NCBI RefSeq assembly: GCF_000716445.1
Contig: NZ_JNWK01000073.1
Coordinates: 1 to 32,937 of the forward strand
From: Streptomyces wedmorensis
GTDB taxonomy: Bacteria; Actinomycetota; Actinomycetes; Streptomycetales; Streptomycetaceae
Direction of reading: 5' to 3'
Length of the DNA stretch: 32,937 nucleotides
Every line of letters begins with the position of its first letter. Position 1 is the stretch's first letter. The notes beneath the pieces are model-generated. The model was not told where the DNA came from. It did no database searches and saw only the letters and a program-made list of their open reading frames with translations. This document shows positions 1 to 8,101 of this stretch, piece by piece. A program made the translations under genes and the position numbers.

Positions 1-3000
1 ATGACATCCACCTCACCGGCAACCAACCGCCACAGATCCTCCGGCGACGACACCCCACCCGGAAAACGGCACGCCACCCCCACGATCGCCACCGGCTCGT
101 CGAGGGCGAGCACCGGTGCGGCGGCGGGCTCGGCCGTCTCCTCGCCGGCTCCGAAGAGTCCGCGGTGCAGTCGGCGGGCGAGGGCTTCCGGCGTGGGGTG
201 GTCGAAGGCCGAGGTGGGCGGCAGGCGCAGCCCGGTCGCCTCGCCGAGCCGGTTGCGCAGTTCGACGGCGTTGGCGGAGGTGAATCCGAGGTCCTTGAAG
301 GCGCGCCCGGTCGGGACGGACTGGAGGCCGGGCAGGGCCAGGAGGTCGGCGACGTGGCCCCGGACCAGGTCCACGAGCCGTCGCATCCGGTCGCCGTCGG
401 CGAAGTCCTCCCGCCGGGCGGAGCGGGTGCTTCGCGCGGTGGGGGCCGCCCCGCGGTCCCGCTCGGTGTCCGGCCCCGCGACGAAGAGGTGCGGGTGTCC
501 GGTGGTGAGGGCCGCGTCGAGGGCGGCGAGGTCGTCCTGCGGGCCCCATCCCAGGGACAGTGCCGGAACGCCGTGCTCGGCGCGCAGCCGCACTGCGAAG
601 GCGTCGAGGTACGCGGCGTGGGCGGCCGTACGGGCATCGTCACGATCGCCGGTGACGCCGGCGGCGGAGGAGCACAGGACGAAGGCGGACAGGTCGGATG
701 CGCGGGTGAGCCGGTGCAGGTTGCGCAGGCCCGCGGCCGTGGCGGCGAGCGGGCCCGTGGGCTCGGAGGCGTGGACGACGGCCCGTACGGGTCCTTCGGC
801 CTGCGCGAGGGCGTCGGCCAGTTCGTCCTCGGCCGTGAGGTCGCACGCGACGAGCCGGACCTCGGCGCCCGCCGCGACGAGTCGTTCGTAGGTCGTGGTG
901 GCCGCCGTGCCGGTGCCGGGCGAGGAGACGAGCAGCAGTCGGCGGGCGCCGTGGGCGCCGACGAGGTGGTCGGCGAGGGCCGCGCCGCGCGGGGTGTCGG
1001 CGCCGGTGAGCACCACGGTTCCGGGGCCGTCGAAGGTCCCCCGGGCGTCGTGACCGCTGTCCATCGCGACGCGGACGTGGTGCGGCAGCAGGGTGACCCC
1101 GGCGCGTACCGCGAACTCCGGCTCGCCGGTCGCCACGGCGCCGGGCAGGGCCCTGCCCGAGTCCTCGTCGAGGACGGGGCCGAGGTCGGCGAGGGTGACG
1201 CGGCCGGGGTGGGCGAGCCGTGCGGACCGTACGAGGCCCCACACGGCGGCCTGGTCGGGATTGCCCGGTCCGTCCTCGGGGCCGGTCGCCATGGCTCCGC
1301 GGGTGACGACCACCAGGCGGGAGTCCGGCGTCCGTCCCTCGGCCGCCGTCCAGGCGTCGATCGCCGACGCCACCGAGGATTCCGCCGACCCCGCCTCGGT
1401 CGTTTCCGGTGCCACGAGGAGCGTCACGTCCGGCAGGGCTCCGTCCGCGGCCGTGTCCACGCCGGGACGCACCCGTACTCCGGCGGAGCGGAGTCCGGCG
1501 AGGAGGGAGGGGTCCGGATCGCCTTCCACCGCCCACAGCCGCTCCCCGGCGGGTGCGTCGGCGCCGCCCGGGATCCACTCCAGGCGGTGGAGGCCCTCTT
1601 CGTCGCCGTTGCCCATCGCGCGCAGCAGCGCGGGGAGTTCGAGCAGCAGTCGGCGGGTGACCTTGCCGGACGCCGTCCTCGGGATCTCGCGGATCTCGTA
1701 CAGCTCCTCGGGCACCTTGAAGTACGAGAGCCGTTCGCGGCAGGCGGCGAGGGCCGTGGCCGGATCGAAGCCGTCGGCGCCGGGGACGACGTACGCGACG
1801 GGAATCTCGCCGAGCACGGGGTGCGGCTTCCCGGCGACGGCGACGTCGTCGATGCCCGGGACGGTCCGCAGGACGCTCTCGACCTCCAGCGGATGGATGT
1901 TCTCGCCGGCCCGGATGACGAGTTCCCTGATGCGTCCGGTGACGGTGAAGTACCCGGCCTCGTCGCGCCGGGCGAGGTCGCCGGTGCGGTACCAGCCGTC
2001 CTTCAGGGCCTCGGCGGTGGCCTCGGGCTGGTTGTGGTAGCCGGCCATCACGTTGGGGCCTCGGACCCAGACCTCGCCCTCCGTGCCGTCCGTGACGTCC
2101 AGGCCGGTGCGGTGGTCGACCAGCCGGACCCCGAGGCCGACGACCGGTAGTCCGCAGGAGCCCTCGACGCGGGCTCCGCTCGGCCAGTTGATGGTGATGG
2201 AGCCGCACGTCTCGGTGCTGCCGTAGGCGTCCACGAGCGGTGCGCCGAACGCCGTCTCCACCACGTTGCGCAGCTCGGCGGTCGTGATGGCGCCGCCGAC
2301 GAGTCCGACCCGCAGCCCGGGGGCCGTGAAGTCGCGGGCCCGTGCCTCCCGTACGAGGTGGTGGTACATCGTCGGGACTCCGGCGACGACGGTGAAGTCC
2401 TCGGTGGCCCAGATGTCGAGCACGTCCGCGGCGGACAGCCCGTCGACGATCCGCGCGGTGGCGCCGACCGACGCGACCGACAGCACGCAGGCGATGTGGG
2501 AGAGGCTGTGGAAGAGCGGCAGGGGCCACAGCACCCGGTCCCGCTCGGACAGGTCGAGCACGGGGGCGTAACTGGCCGCCACCGACCAGAGGCAGTTGCG
2601 CGTGGTGGACAGGACGCCCTTGGGCTTGCCCGTGGTGCCCGAGGTGTAGAGCATCCAGGCGATGTCGTCGAGTCCGAGACCGTCGTACGCGGGTCGCCCC
2701 GGCTCCGAGGTCGCGAGCTGCTCGTACGGGTGGAGGCCCGCCGGGAGCGGCTCGTCGTCCGGGTCTCCGCCGACCACGAGGACGGTCAGCGGGGCGCGGT
2801 CCGCGGTGACGCGGCCGAGCTGGTCGAGGTGGTACGCGTCGGTGACGATCGCCTGGGCGCCGCTGTCCTGGAGGAGGTGGGCGAGTTCGGCGTCGGAGGA
2901 GCGCGGGTTGAGGGGGACGCCGATGGCGCCGGACCGGGCGACGGCGTAGTAGCTCTCGACCGTCTCGACCCGGTTGCCGAGCAGCAGGGCGACCCGGTCG

Positions 3001-3173
3001 CCGGGGCGGATCCCCAGGTCCGCGAGGTGGCCGGCGAGCCGCCGGGTGCGGGTCTCCAGGTCGGCGTAGCCGATCGCGCGGCGGTCGTCGCGGTATGCCG
3101 TCTTCTGACCGAACCGCTCACTCTGCCGCCGCAGCAGCTCGTGCAGGGGCCGCAGCAGTTCGGTGCGCAGCAT
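1..3173 (-). CDS. Modular type I PKS, AHBA-type loading module (AL-KR*-ACP) and start of first KS; partial at window edge
   Basis: Reading frame is open from ATG at 3173 to the window edge (1057 complete codons); an SD-like GGAG lies about 8 nt upstream. Domains in order: acyl-CoA-ligase/adenylation domain (about 1-510; YTSGTTGKPKG near 175, SGKVTRR near 505), ketoreductase-like domain (about 540-870), ACP (about 930-1005; Ser966 in GFTSANAVEL), then a KS N-terminus (VAIVGVACRFPGG near 1035). The KR is degenerate: its nucleotide-binding loop reads GADTPRG and the usual catalytic Tyr and Asn are Thr and Ala in TAAHAAYLDAF. Loading modules of this shape start ansamycin synthases by activating AHBA. 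The gene is last in the AHBA operon, 110 bp after aminodehydroquinate synthase, which supports an AHBA starter. The nature of the polyketide cannot be told from here. Confidence 0.93.
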   Translation of the reverse strand, partial: MLRTELLRPLHELLRRQSERFGQKTAYRDDRRAIGYADLETRTRRLAGHLADLGIRPGDRVALLLGNRVETVESYYAVARSGAIGVPLNPRSSDAELAHLLQDSGAQAIVTDAYHLDQLGRVTADRAPLTVLVVGGDPDDEPLPAGLHPYEQLATSEPGRPAYDGLGLDDIAWMLYTSGTTGKPKGVLSTTRNCLWSVAASYAPVLDLSERDRVLWPLPLFHSLSHIACVLSVASVGATARIVDGLSAADVLDIWATEDFTVVAGVPTMYHHLVREARARDFTAPGLRVGLVGGAITTAELRNVVETAFGAPLVDAYGSTETCGSITINWPSGARVEGSCGLPVVGLGVRLVDHRTGLDVTDGTEGEVWVRGPNVMAGYHNQPEATAEALKDGWYRTGDLARRDEAGYFTVTGRIRELVIRAGENIHPLEVESVLRTVPGIDDVAVAGKPHPVLGEIPVAYVVPGADGFDPATALAACRERLSYFKVPEELYEIREIPRTASGKVTRRLLLELPALLRAMGNGDEEGLHRLEWIPGGADAPAGERLWAVEGDPDPSLLAGLRSAGVRVRPGVDTAADGALPDVTLLVAPETTEAGSAESSVASAIDAWTAAEGRTPDSRLVVVTRGAMATGPEDGPGNPDQAAVWGLVRSARLAHPGRVTLADLGPVLDEDSGRALPGAVATGEPEFAVRAGVTLLPHHVRVAMDSGHDARGTFDGPGTVVLTGADTPRGAALADHLVGAHGARRLLLVSSPGTGTAATTTYERLVAAGAEVRLVACDLTAEDELADALAQAEGPVRAVVHASEPTGPLAATAAGLRNLHRLTRASDLSAFVLCSSAAGVTGDRDDARTAAHAAYLDAFAVRLRAEHGVPALSLGWGPQDDLAALDAALTTGHPHLFVAGPDTERDRGAAPTARSTRSARREDFADGDRMRRLVDLVRGHVADLLALPGLQSVPTGRAFKDLGFTSANAVELRNRLGEATGLRLPPTSAFDHPTPEALARRLHRGLFGAGEETAEPAAAPVLALDEPVAIVGVACRFPGGVSSPEDLWRLVAGEVDV

Positions 3174-3283
3174 GGATGGGACTCCCAGCGGTTCGGTCGG
3201 TGGTTCTTCGGGGGCGGGCGGTTCGCCCGGAGGGGACGCCGCCCACGGCGCGTGCCCCGGGCGCGGTGTGGTCGGTTCGGCCG

Positions 3284-4333
3284 TCAGGCCGGTGGCGCTT
3301 GTCTCGGCATCCGTGCCAGCACCGTCTCGGTCGCGGCCTGCGGCACTCCGCTGACGAGTTCGGCGCCGTCCGGTCCGTCGAGGACGAAGGTCAGTCCTGT
3401 CGTGGCCTTCTTGTCCAGCCTCATCAGGCCGACGAGTTCGGCGGTGTCCACGCCGTGCGGCAGCTCCGTCGGCAGCCCGTAGTGGGCGACCACCTCGTGG
3501 TGCTCGGCGACCCGCTCGGGCGGGATGCGTCCGAGGTGGCCGGCGAGGCGGCCCGCGAAGACGGTGCCGATGGCCACGGCCTCGCCGTGCCGGAGGGAGT
3601 AGCCGGTGGCGCGTTCCAGCGCGTGACCGAGGGTGTGGCCGTAGTTGAGCAGGTGGCGCAGGCCGGAGTCCCGCTCGTCGGCGGAGACCACCTCGGCCTT
3701 GCGGCGGACGCTGGCGGCGATCTGGTCGGTGAGGGAGAGCCCGCGCAGGTCACCGGTGCCGATGAAGTGGCAGCGGGCGATCTCCCCGTAGCCACTGGTC
3801 ATCTCCCTGGCCGGGAGGGTGGTCAGGTAGTCGGTGTCGCACAGGACCGCCCTGGGCTGCCAGAAGGCGCCCACGAGGTTCTTGCCCTCGGGCAGGTTCA
3901 CCGCGGTCTTGCCGCCGACGCTCGCGTCGACCTGGGCGAGGAGCGTGGTCGGCAGGTGGATGACGGCCACGCCCCGGTGGTACAGGGCGGCGGCGAGGCC
4001 CGCGGTGTCGGTCGTGGATCCGCCGCCGACGGAGACGACGACGTCGGCCCGGGTGAGGCCGAACCCGGCGAACGCGCGGCAGTAGCGTTCCACCGCCGCC
4101 AACGATTTCCCGTGCTCCCCGTCCTCCGCCCGGAGGTGGAGGGCGGGCACGCCCGGGTCCGGGGTCCACTCCCCGGGCCGGGCCGAGACGACCGCGGCCC
4201 GGCGGGCACCGAGGCCGGCGACGAGGTCGGGCAGCGTGTGCCGTACGCCCGGGCCGATGTGGACCTCGTACGAGCGGCTGCCGAGCTCCACGCCGACGGT
4301 CCGCGCCGTGGAGGTGGCCTGGCCGCCGGTCAC
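3284..4333 (-). CDS. rifG: Aminodehydroquinate synthase (3-dehydroquinate synthase family), RifG-like
   Basis: 349 aa from a GTG that overlaps the upstream phosphatase stop (GTGA). In the aminoshikimate pathway it cyclises aminoDAHP to 5-deoxy-5-amino-3-dehydroquinate. The dehydroquinate synthase fold is evident: the NAD-loop region SVGGGSTTD, PTTLLAQVDASVGGKTAVN, GKNLVGAFWQP, and the metal-binding stretches LLNYGHTLGHALE and RHGEAVAIG. The length fits the family. It differs from housekeeping AroB (GGGSTTD rather than GGGVVGD, NYGHTLGH rather than NLGHTFGH). Together with its place between phosphatase and PKS in the AHBA operon this makes the amino version much more likely than primary metabolism. 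The 110-bp gap to the PKS shows no obvious terminator. Confidence 0.92.
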   Translation of the reverse strand: MTGGQATSTARTVGVELGSRSYEVHIGPGVRHTLPDLVAGLGARRAAVVSARPGEWTPDPGVPALHLRAEDGEHGKSLAAVERYCRAFAGFGLTRADVVVSVGGGSTTDTAGLAAALYHRGVAVIHLPTTLLAQVDASVGGKTAVNLPEGKNLVGAFWQPRAVLCDTDYLTTLPAREMTSGYGEIARCHFIGTGDLRGLSLTDQIAASVRRKAEVVSADERDSGLRHLLNYGHTLGHALERATGYSLRHGEAVAIGTVFAGRLAGHLGRIPPERVAEHHEVVAHYGLPTELPHGVDTAELVGLMRLDKKATTGLTFVLDGPDGAELVSGVPQAATETVLARMPRQAPPA

Positions 4334-5037
4334 GTGGCGGCCTCCAGGCACCAGGCGAGGAAGTCGGCGGGGCTCTCCATGGCCGCGTCGGGCGCGGCGT
4401 CGAGGAGCGGCTCCGGGTCGCTCTCGCCCCAGAGCGCCGCGACGGCCTCGACCCCGGCGGCGCGGGCGCTCGCGAGGTCGGTGACCGCGTCGCCGATCAT
4501 CACGGCGCCCTCCTTGTCGGCGCCGAGCAGTTCCAGGGCGCGCAGCACGATGTCCGGTGCGGGCTTGGGGTGTTCGACCTCGTCGGAGCCGATGACGTGC
4601 TCGAACAGCGGCAGGACGCCGAGGCCTTCGAGGAGGGAGCGGGCGCGGGGGCCGCTCTTGCCGGTGGCGATGGCGAACCGGATGCCGCGTGCGTTGAGCG
4701 CTTCGAGCATCTCCGTGACGCCGTCGAAGAGGCGGACGCGGTGGGCGAGCCGGTAGCTCTCGCGGACGAAGGGCTCCTCCATCTCCAGCGGCAGGCCCAT
4801 CATGTTCATGATGTCCGGGAAGTAGCGGCCCAGGTGGGTGCTGTACTCCTCGAAGGGCGGCTCGCCGTCGCCGACGACCTCGCGGTAGGCGAGGGCGAAC
4901 GCCTCGCGCATCACGCCGAAGCTGTCCACGAGCACGCCGTCGAGGTCGAAGACGACGGTCCGCAGCGGGGTCCGCGTGGCGGCCGTGGTGCCCGCCGACG
5001 CGGGGTCGCCGCCCTCGGTGATCAGTTCGGTGCTCAC
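4330..5037 (-). CDS. rifM: HAD-superfamily phosphatase, RifM-like
   Basis: 235 aa. The GTG start overlaps the stop of the upstream oxidoreductase by 4 nt (GTGA), and the stop overlaps the next start in the same way, so expression is translationally coupled. All four HAD motifs are present: VVFDLDGVLVDS (I, both Asp), AIATGKSG (II), EHPKPAPD (III, Lys) and MIGDAVTDLASA (IV). The cap insertion between motifs I and II is that of a phosphoglycolate-phosphatase-like subfamily I enzyme. In AHBA clusters the RifM-type phosphatase acts at the UDP-kanosamine/kanosamine stage of aminoshikimate precursor supply; the exact substrate is not visible in the sequence. The assignment to that role rests on the operon. 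Confidence 0.9.
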   Translation of the reverse strand: MSTELITEGGDPASAGTTAATRTPLRTVVFDLDGVLVDSFGVMREAFALAYREVVGDGEPPFEEYSTHLGRYFPDIMNMMGLPLEMEEPFVRESYRLAHRVRLFDGVTEMLEALNARGIRFAIATGKSGPRARSLLEGLGVLPLFEHVIGSDEVEHPKPAPDIVLRALELLGADKEGAVMIGDAVTDLASARAAGVEAVAALWGESDPEPLLDAAPDAAMESPADFLAWCLEAAT

Positions 5038-6149
5038 GCCGGCTGCCTTTCCGTGTTCCGCTCGCTTGTGGGGGTGCCGACGCCGAGCGCGGACGCGTAG
5101 GCCCGCTCGATGACACCGATGGTCGTCCTGGTGGCCGCGATGGACCGGCCGCGGAGGCCGGGGTCGGCCAGGAGGGCGGGGAGCGCGTCGACCTGCCGGT
5201 CGTACTCGACTCCCACGGGCTCCGGGTCGAGCGGGACGGGGACGGTCTCCCCGTGCCGGGTGACGGTGAGCGTGGAGCCGCCCCGCCGGTTGGGGCTGAA
5301 GCCGAACGTGCACGAGAGCACGGCGGTGCCGGCGGTGCCGTGCACCTCCACGAGGGTGGTGTCGTACTCGGCGTGGGACGCCCAGCTGGCGTGTACGGAG
5401 ACGGAGACTCCGTCGTCGGTGACCAGGAACGCGCGAGCCGTGTCCTCCACGTCTCCGGTCCCTCCCGGGGCCGGCTCGTCCTCTTCCCGCCAGGCAGCCT
5501 GGGCCACGTCGCGGTTGACGAAGTCGTGTCCGACCGTCGCCGCCACCTGCTCGAACTCCACCCGGCCGCCCAGCAGGGGCAGGGCGGTGTCGAGGAGGTG
5601 CCAGCCGAGGTCCACCAGGGCTCCGCCCCCGGCGGTGTCCCGGCGGGTGAACCAGCGGGTGCCGGGAACGCCTCGGGCCCGTTCCCACGCCACCCGGACG
5701 TGGCGGATCCGGCCCAGGGACGGGGTGAGGTCCTCAAGGCGCCTGATGTCGCCCCGGTAGCGGGCGGCGCTGCCCGCGACGAGGACCGCGCCCGCCTTCT
5801 CCGCCTCTGCCAGTTCGTCCGCCTCGGCCGTGCTGAGGCAGACGGGCTTCTCCAGGAAGACCGGGATGCCCCGGCGGAGCAGGCCCGAGGCGACGGAGCA
5901 GTGGGCGTGGTTGGGAACGGCGACGATCGCGAGGTCGGCCAGGTCCGGCGTCAGTTCGGCGGCCGAGGCCAGGACGCGCGGCGCGGGACCTCCCGCGCCG
6001 ACGGCCGGCTCTTCCGCGAACGCGGCCCGGGCCGCCGGGGAGGGGTCCACGACGGCGGTGACGGTCATGCCGGGGTGGGCGGCCACCCGGGGCAGCCAGA
6101 TGCTGCGGGCCGCCCAGCCCAGGCCGACCACGGCGACGCGCAGGGTCAT
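5034..6149 (-). CDS. rifL: Gfo/Idh/MocA-family NAD(P)-dependent oxidoreductase, RifL-like
   Basis: 371 aa from an ATG overlapping the AHBA synthase stop (ATGA). The N-terminal Rossmann motif is VAVVGLGWAARSIWLPRV. FLEKPVCLS carries the EKP motif typical of Gfo/Idh enzymes, and DLGWHLLDTALPLLGG carries the conserved His of the C-terminal domain. Known role of RifL: partner of AHBA synthase in oxidising the 3-position of UDP-glucose so that AHBA synthase can transaminate it to UDP-kanosamine. Adjacency to AHBA synthase, with 4-bp overlap, fits that partnership. No signal peptide or membrane segment is seen, so it is cytoplasmic. Confidence 0.92.
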   Translation of the reverse strand: MTLRVAVVGLGWAARSIWLPRVAAHPGMTVTAVVDPSPAARAAFAEEPAVGAGGPAPRVLASAAELTPDLADLAIVAVPNHAHCSVASGLLRRGIPVFLEKPVCLSTAEADELAEAEKAGAVLVAGSAARYRGDIRRLEDLTPSLGRIRHVRVAWERARGVPGTRWFTRRDTAGGGALVDLGWHLLDTALPLLGGRVEFEQVAATVGHDFVNRDVAQAAWREEDEPAPGGTGDVEDTARAFLVTDDGVSVSVHASWASHAEYDTTLVEVHGTAGTAVLSCTFGFSPNRRGGSTLTVTRHGETVPVPLDPEPVGVEYDRQVDALPALLADPGLRGRSIAATRTTIGVIERAYASALGVGTPTSERNTERQPA

Positions 6150-7312
6150 GAAGTGGCCAGGACGTCGGCCACCACGTCCGCGATGGCGTGCATCTGCTCC
6201 TCGGTCCCGAGCAGGGTCCGGTGGTGCAGCCAGATGCAGTCGCGGGTGAGGGCCTCGCTGTTGGGGCATCGGGCGGCGATCTCGTCGACGGTCTCGTCGG
6301 GCGCGGCCATCTCCCAGAAGGCGGCGGTGCGGTAGACGGCCCGGAAGGCCGCGAACGCCGGAAGGCCGCGCGCGATCAGCGCGTCGACCAGGGCGTTGCG
6401 CCGCTCCTCGGTGATGCCGGGGACCCGGAACATGGCCATGTAGTGCGGGTTGCGCGTGCAGCGGTCGTCGGTGCCCTGCGGCACGACTCCGGGGATCCGG
6501 GCCAGCAGACCCGACAGCAGCGGCCAGCGCTCCTGGCGGGTGGCGATCTGCTCGTCGAGCCTGGTGAGCTGGGCGCGGAGCACGCTCGCGGAGAACTCGT
6601 TCATGCGGAAGTTGGAGCCCGACGTCTCGTGCAGGTACGAGCGGTCGGTCCGCGGGCGGCCGCAGCTGTGCCGCAGGAAGGCGAGTTCGTACTGGGCGGC
6701 CTCGGGGAACGTCACCGCGCCGCCCTCGCCCGCGGTCATCAGCTTGCCGTTCTGGAAGCTGAAGGCCGCGACGGAGCCGAGGTCGCCGACCCGCTTGCCC
6801 CGCCACTCGGCGCCGTGCGCGTGCGCCGCGTCCTGGAGCAGCGGGACGCCGGAGTCGGCCGACAGCTTGGCGAGCGCGTCCATGTCGGCGAGGAGGCCGG
6901 CCATGTGGACGGGCATGATCGCCTTGGTCTTCGGGGTGATCGCGGCTTCCGCGGCCCGCACGTCGATGTTGTACGTGTCGAGGTCGACGTCCACGGGGAC
7001 GGCGACGGCGCCGAGACGCTGGGCGGCCTGCGAGGAGGAGATGAAGGTGAAGGCGGGAACGATGACCTCGTCGCCGGGCCCCACTCCCATCACCTGAAGG
7101 GCGAGTTCGAGGGCGTGGGTGCCGCTGGTCACCGCGAGGGCGTGTGCGGTGCCGTGGTACTCGGCGAATTCGCGCTCGAATTCGTCGACTTCACTTCCGC
7201 CGATACGCCACCACTGCCCCTGTTCGAGGGCGCGCATCAGAGCGACTCTTTCCTGGTCACCGAACTGGGGCCACTCCGGAAATTCCAGGCTCCGCTGCGA
7301 AATCCCAAACAT
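6146..7312 (-). CDS. rifK: 3-amino-5-hydroxybenzoate (AHBA) synthase
   Basis: 388 aa, the usual length for AHBA synthases, a branch of the DegT/DnrJ/EryC1 aminotransferase fold. The PLP-binding Lys is Lys190 in SFQNGKLMTAGEGGAV. VTSGTHALELAL, VPAFTFISSSQ and LLQDAAHAHGAEW are cofactor- and substrate-binding stretches. Family knowledge: the enzyme aromatises aminodehydroshikimate to AHBA and, with the RifL-type oxidoreductase, also makes UDP-kanosamine. It is the accepted marker of ansamycin and mitomycin clusters. It is first in the minus-strand operon AHBA synthase - oxidoreductase - phosphatase - aminoDHQ synthase - PKS. The ATG start at 7312 is preceded by only a weak SD (GGATGG). Confidence 0.96.
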   Translation of the reverse strand: MFGISQRSLEFPEWPQFGDQERVALMRALEQGQWWRIGGSEVDEFEREFAEYHGTAHALAVTSGTHALELALQVMGVGPGDEVIVPAFTFISSSQAAQRLGAVAVPVDVDLDTYNIDVRAAEAAITPKTKAIMPVHMAGLLADMDALAKLSADSGVPLLQDAAHAHGAEWRGKRVGDLGSVAAFSFQNGKLMTAGEGGAVTFPEAAQYELAFLRHSCGRPRTDRSYLHETSGSNFRMNEFSASVLRAQLTRLDEQIATRQERWPLLSGLLARIPGVVPQGTDDRCTRNPHYMAMFRVPGITEERRNALVDALIARGLPAFAAFRAVYRTAAFWEMAAPDETVDEIAARCPNSEALTRDCIWLHHRTLLGTEEQMHAIADVVADVLATS

Positions 7313-7321
7313 AGTCCATCC

Positions 7322-7333
7322 ATCTAGCTAGAT
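7322..7333. promoter_or_regulatory. Perfect 12-bp palindrome in the AHBA synthase leader
   Basis: ATCTAGCTAGAT is its own reverse complement and lies 10-21 nt upstream of the AHBA synthase start. It is AT-rich in a very GC-rich setting, so it stands out. It could be an operator or an mRNA structure near the ribosome-binding region. No regulator is known to me for it. Confidence 0.4.
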
Positions 7334-7359
7334 ACCGGCCACCCGGAGAAGACGGCCGG

Positions 7360-7388
7360 GCCATGGCTGCTGGTCGATCTGTTGTCAA
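7360..7388 (-). promoter_or_regulatory. Possible promoter of the AHBA synthase operon
   Basis: A perfect -35 hexamer TTGACA (7388-7383 on the minus strand) is followed after 17 nt by CATGGC, a poor -10. The predicted start would leave a leader of about 40 nt. A good -35 with a poor -10 could reflect activator dependence or a different sigma factor; this is inference. Confidence 0.3.
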
Positions 7389-7444
7389 CCGGCACGGAAC
7401 GACTCGGTTTTCACATGGTCCAGGCCACGGAAAGCCTTCACAAT

Positions 7445-7504
7445 CCCCTAGGCGACCCCCTTAGATCCCCCTCATCCGACCCCCCTAGTCGACACACCCC
7501 TCAG
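7445..7504. repeat. Ladder of five CCCCT(n)AG-like elements in the divergent AHBA promoter region
   Basis: The elements are CCCCTAG (7445), CCCCCTTAG (7456), CCCCCTCA (7467), CCCCCCTAG (7480) and CCCCTCAG (7497), spaced 11-15 bp apart. On the other strand they read CTAGGGG-like. They lie between the two divergent promoters, about 60 bp from one -35 and 90 bp from the other. Regular helical spacing suggests a multi-site binding region for a pathway regulator; the protein is unknown. The rest of the 351-bp gap 7313-7663 holds only the promoter elements listed separately. Confidence 0.45.
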
Positions 7505-7594
7505 ACCAGGTGGTTTCCCGCCACGATCCCCTTCCGAGCGTTTCTGACAGAACGTCACCACGCCCCCGTAAACGGGCATTCGGACTTTGTCGCA

Positions 7595-7624
7595 TTGCAC
7601 GGGCAAGCGGCCTCTGGTTAGCAT
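7595..7624 (+). promoter_or_regulatory. Sigma-70-type promoter of the aminoDHQ dehydratase operon
   Basis: TTGCAC (7595-7600) and TAGCAT (7619-7624) are separated by 18 bp and match -35 and -10 consensus well. Transcription would start near 7631, about 33 nt before the TTG start codon at 7664, with the SD GAGG at 7654-7657 in between. Confidence 0.55.
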
Positions 7625-7663
7625 CGGCGGCCAACCGCCGCGCGAGAAGCACCGAGGTCTGTC

Positions 7664-8101
7664 TTGAGTGAACTCCTGTTGTTGAACGGGCCAAATCTGG
7701 GAATACTCGGCCGCCGGGAGCCGGAGATCTACGGCACCGAAACCCTGGCCGACATCGAGCGGATCGTCGCCGAGGAAGTCGCGGAATCCGGGTGGAAAGT
7801 GGTGGCCCGCCAGTACGACTGCGAAGGGGAGATGGTCCGCGCCGTCCAGGACAGCTACGACACGGTGGGCGCGATCATCAACCCGGGCGCGCTGATGATC
7901 GCCGGCTGGAGCTTCCGGGACGCGCTCGCCAACTACCCCAAGCCGTGGATCGAGGTCCACCTGTCCAACGTGTGGGCGCGCGAGGGCTTCCGGCACCAGT
8001 CGATCCTCGGCGCCCTGGCAAGCGGCGTGATCTTCGGCCTGGGCGCCGAGGGGTACCGGCTCGCCGCCCAGGCCCTGGTCCGGCGAGGCGTCACGGGATG
8101 A
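7664..8101 (+). CDS. rifJ: Aminodehydroquinate dehydratase (type II dehydroquinase family), RifJ-like
   Basis: 145 aa, the length of type II dehydroquinases. The start is TTG, supported by GAGG six nt upstream; no in-frame ATG or GTG fits better. Signature stretches: LLNGPNLGILGRREPEIYG with the catalytic Tyr, NPGALMIAGWSFRDAL, IEVHLSNVWAREGFRHQS with the catalytic His and Arg. It dehydrates aminodehydroquinate to aminodehydroshikimate, the substrate of AHBA synthase. It is divergent from the AHBA synthase operon and overlaps the following monooxygenase by 4 bp (ATGA). A housekeeping AroQ is formally possible, but the context argues against it. Confidence 0.92.
   Translation: MSELLLLNGPNLGILGRREPEIYGTETLADIERIVAEEVAESGWKVVARQYDCEGEMVRAVQDSYDTVGAIINPGALMIAGWSFRDALANYPKPWIEVHLSNVWAREGFRHQSILGALASGVIFGLGAEGYRLAAQALVRRGVTG

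Noticed and set aside
165..2150. Long plus-strand open frame opposite the PKS
   Set aside because: Mirror frame of a GC-rich gene; its translation is Gly/Arg/Val-rich without motifs, while the minus strand encodes clear ligase, KR, ACP and KS sequence.
7544..7549. CTGACA as a possible SsaA-type half-site in the AHBA promoter
   Set aside because: The second half (ACGTCACC) does not match TGTCAGKAC at the right spacing; only six bases agree.
3284..8101. Dehydroquinate synthase and dehydratase as primary shikimate-pathway genes
   Set aside because: They sit with AHBA synthase, a kanosamine kinase and an AHBA-type PKS in coupled operons and carry divergent motifs, so the amino versions fit better.
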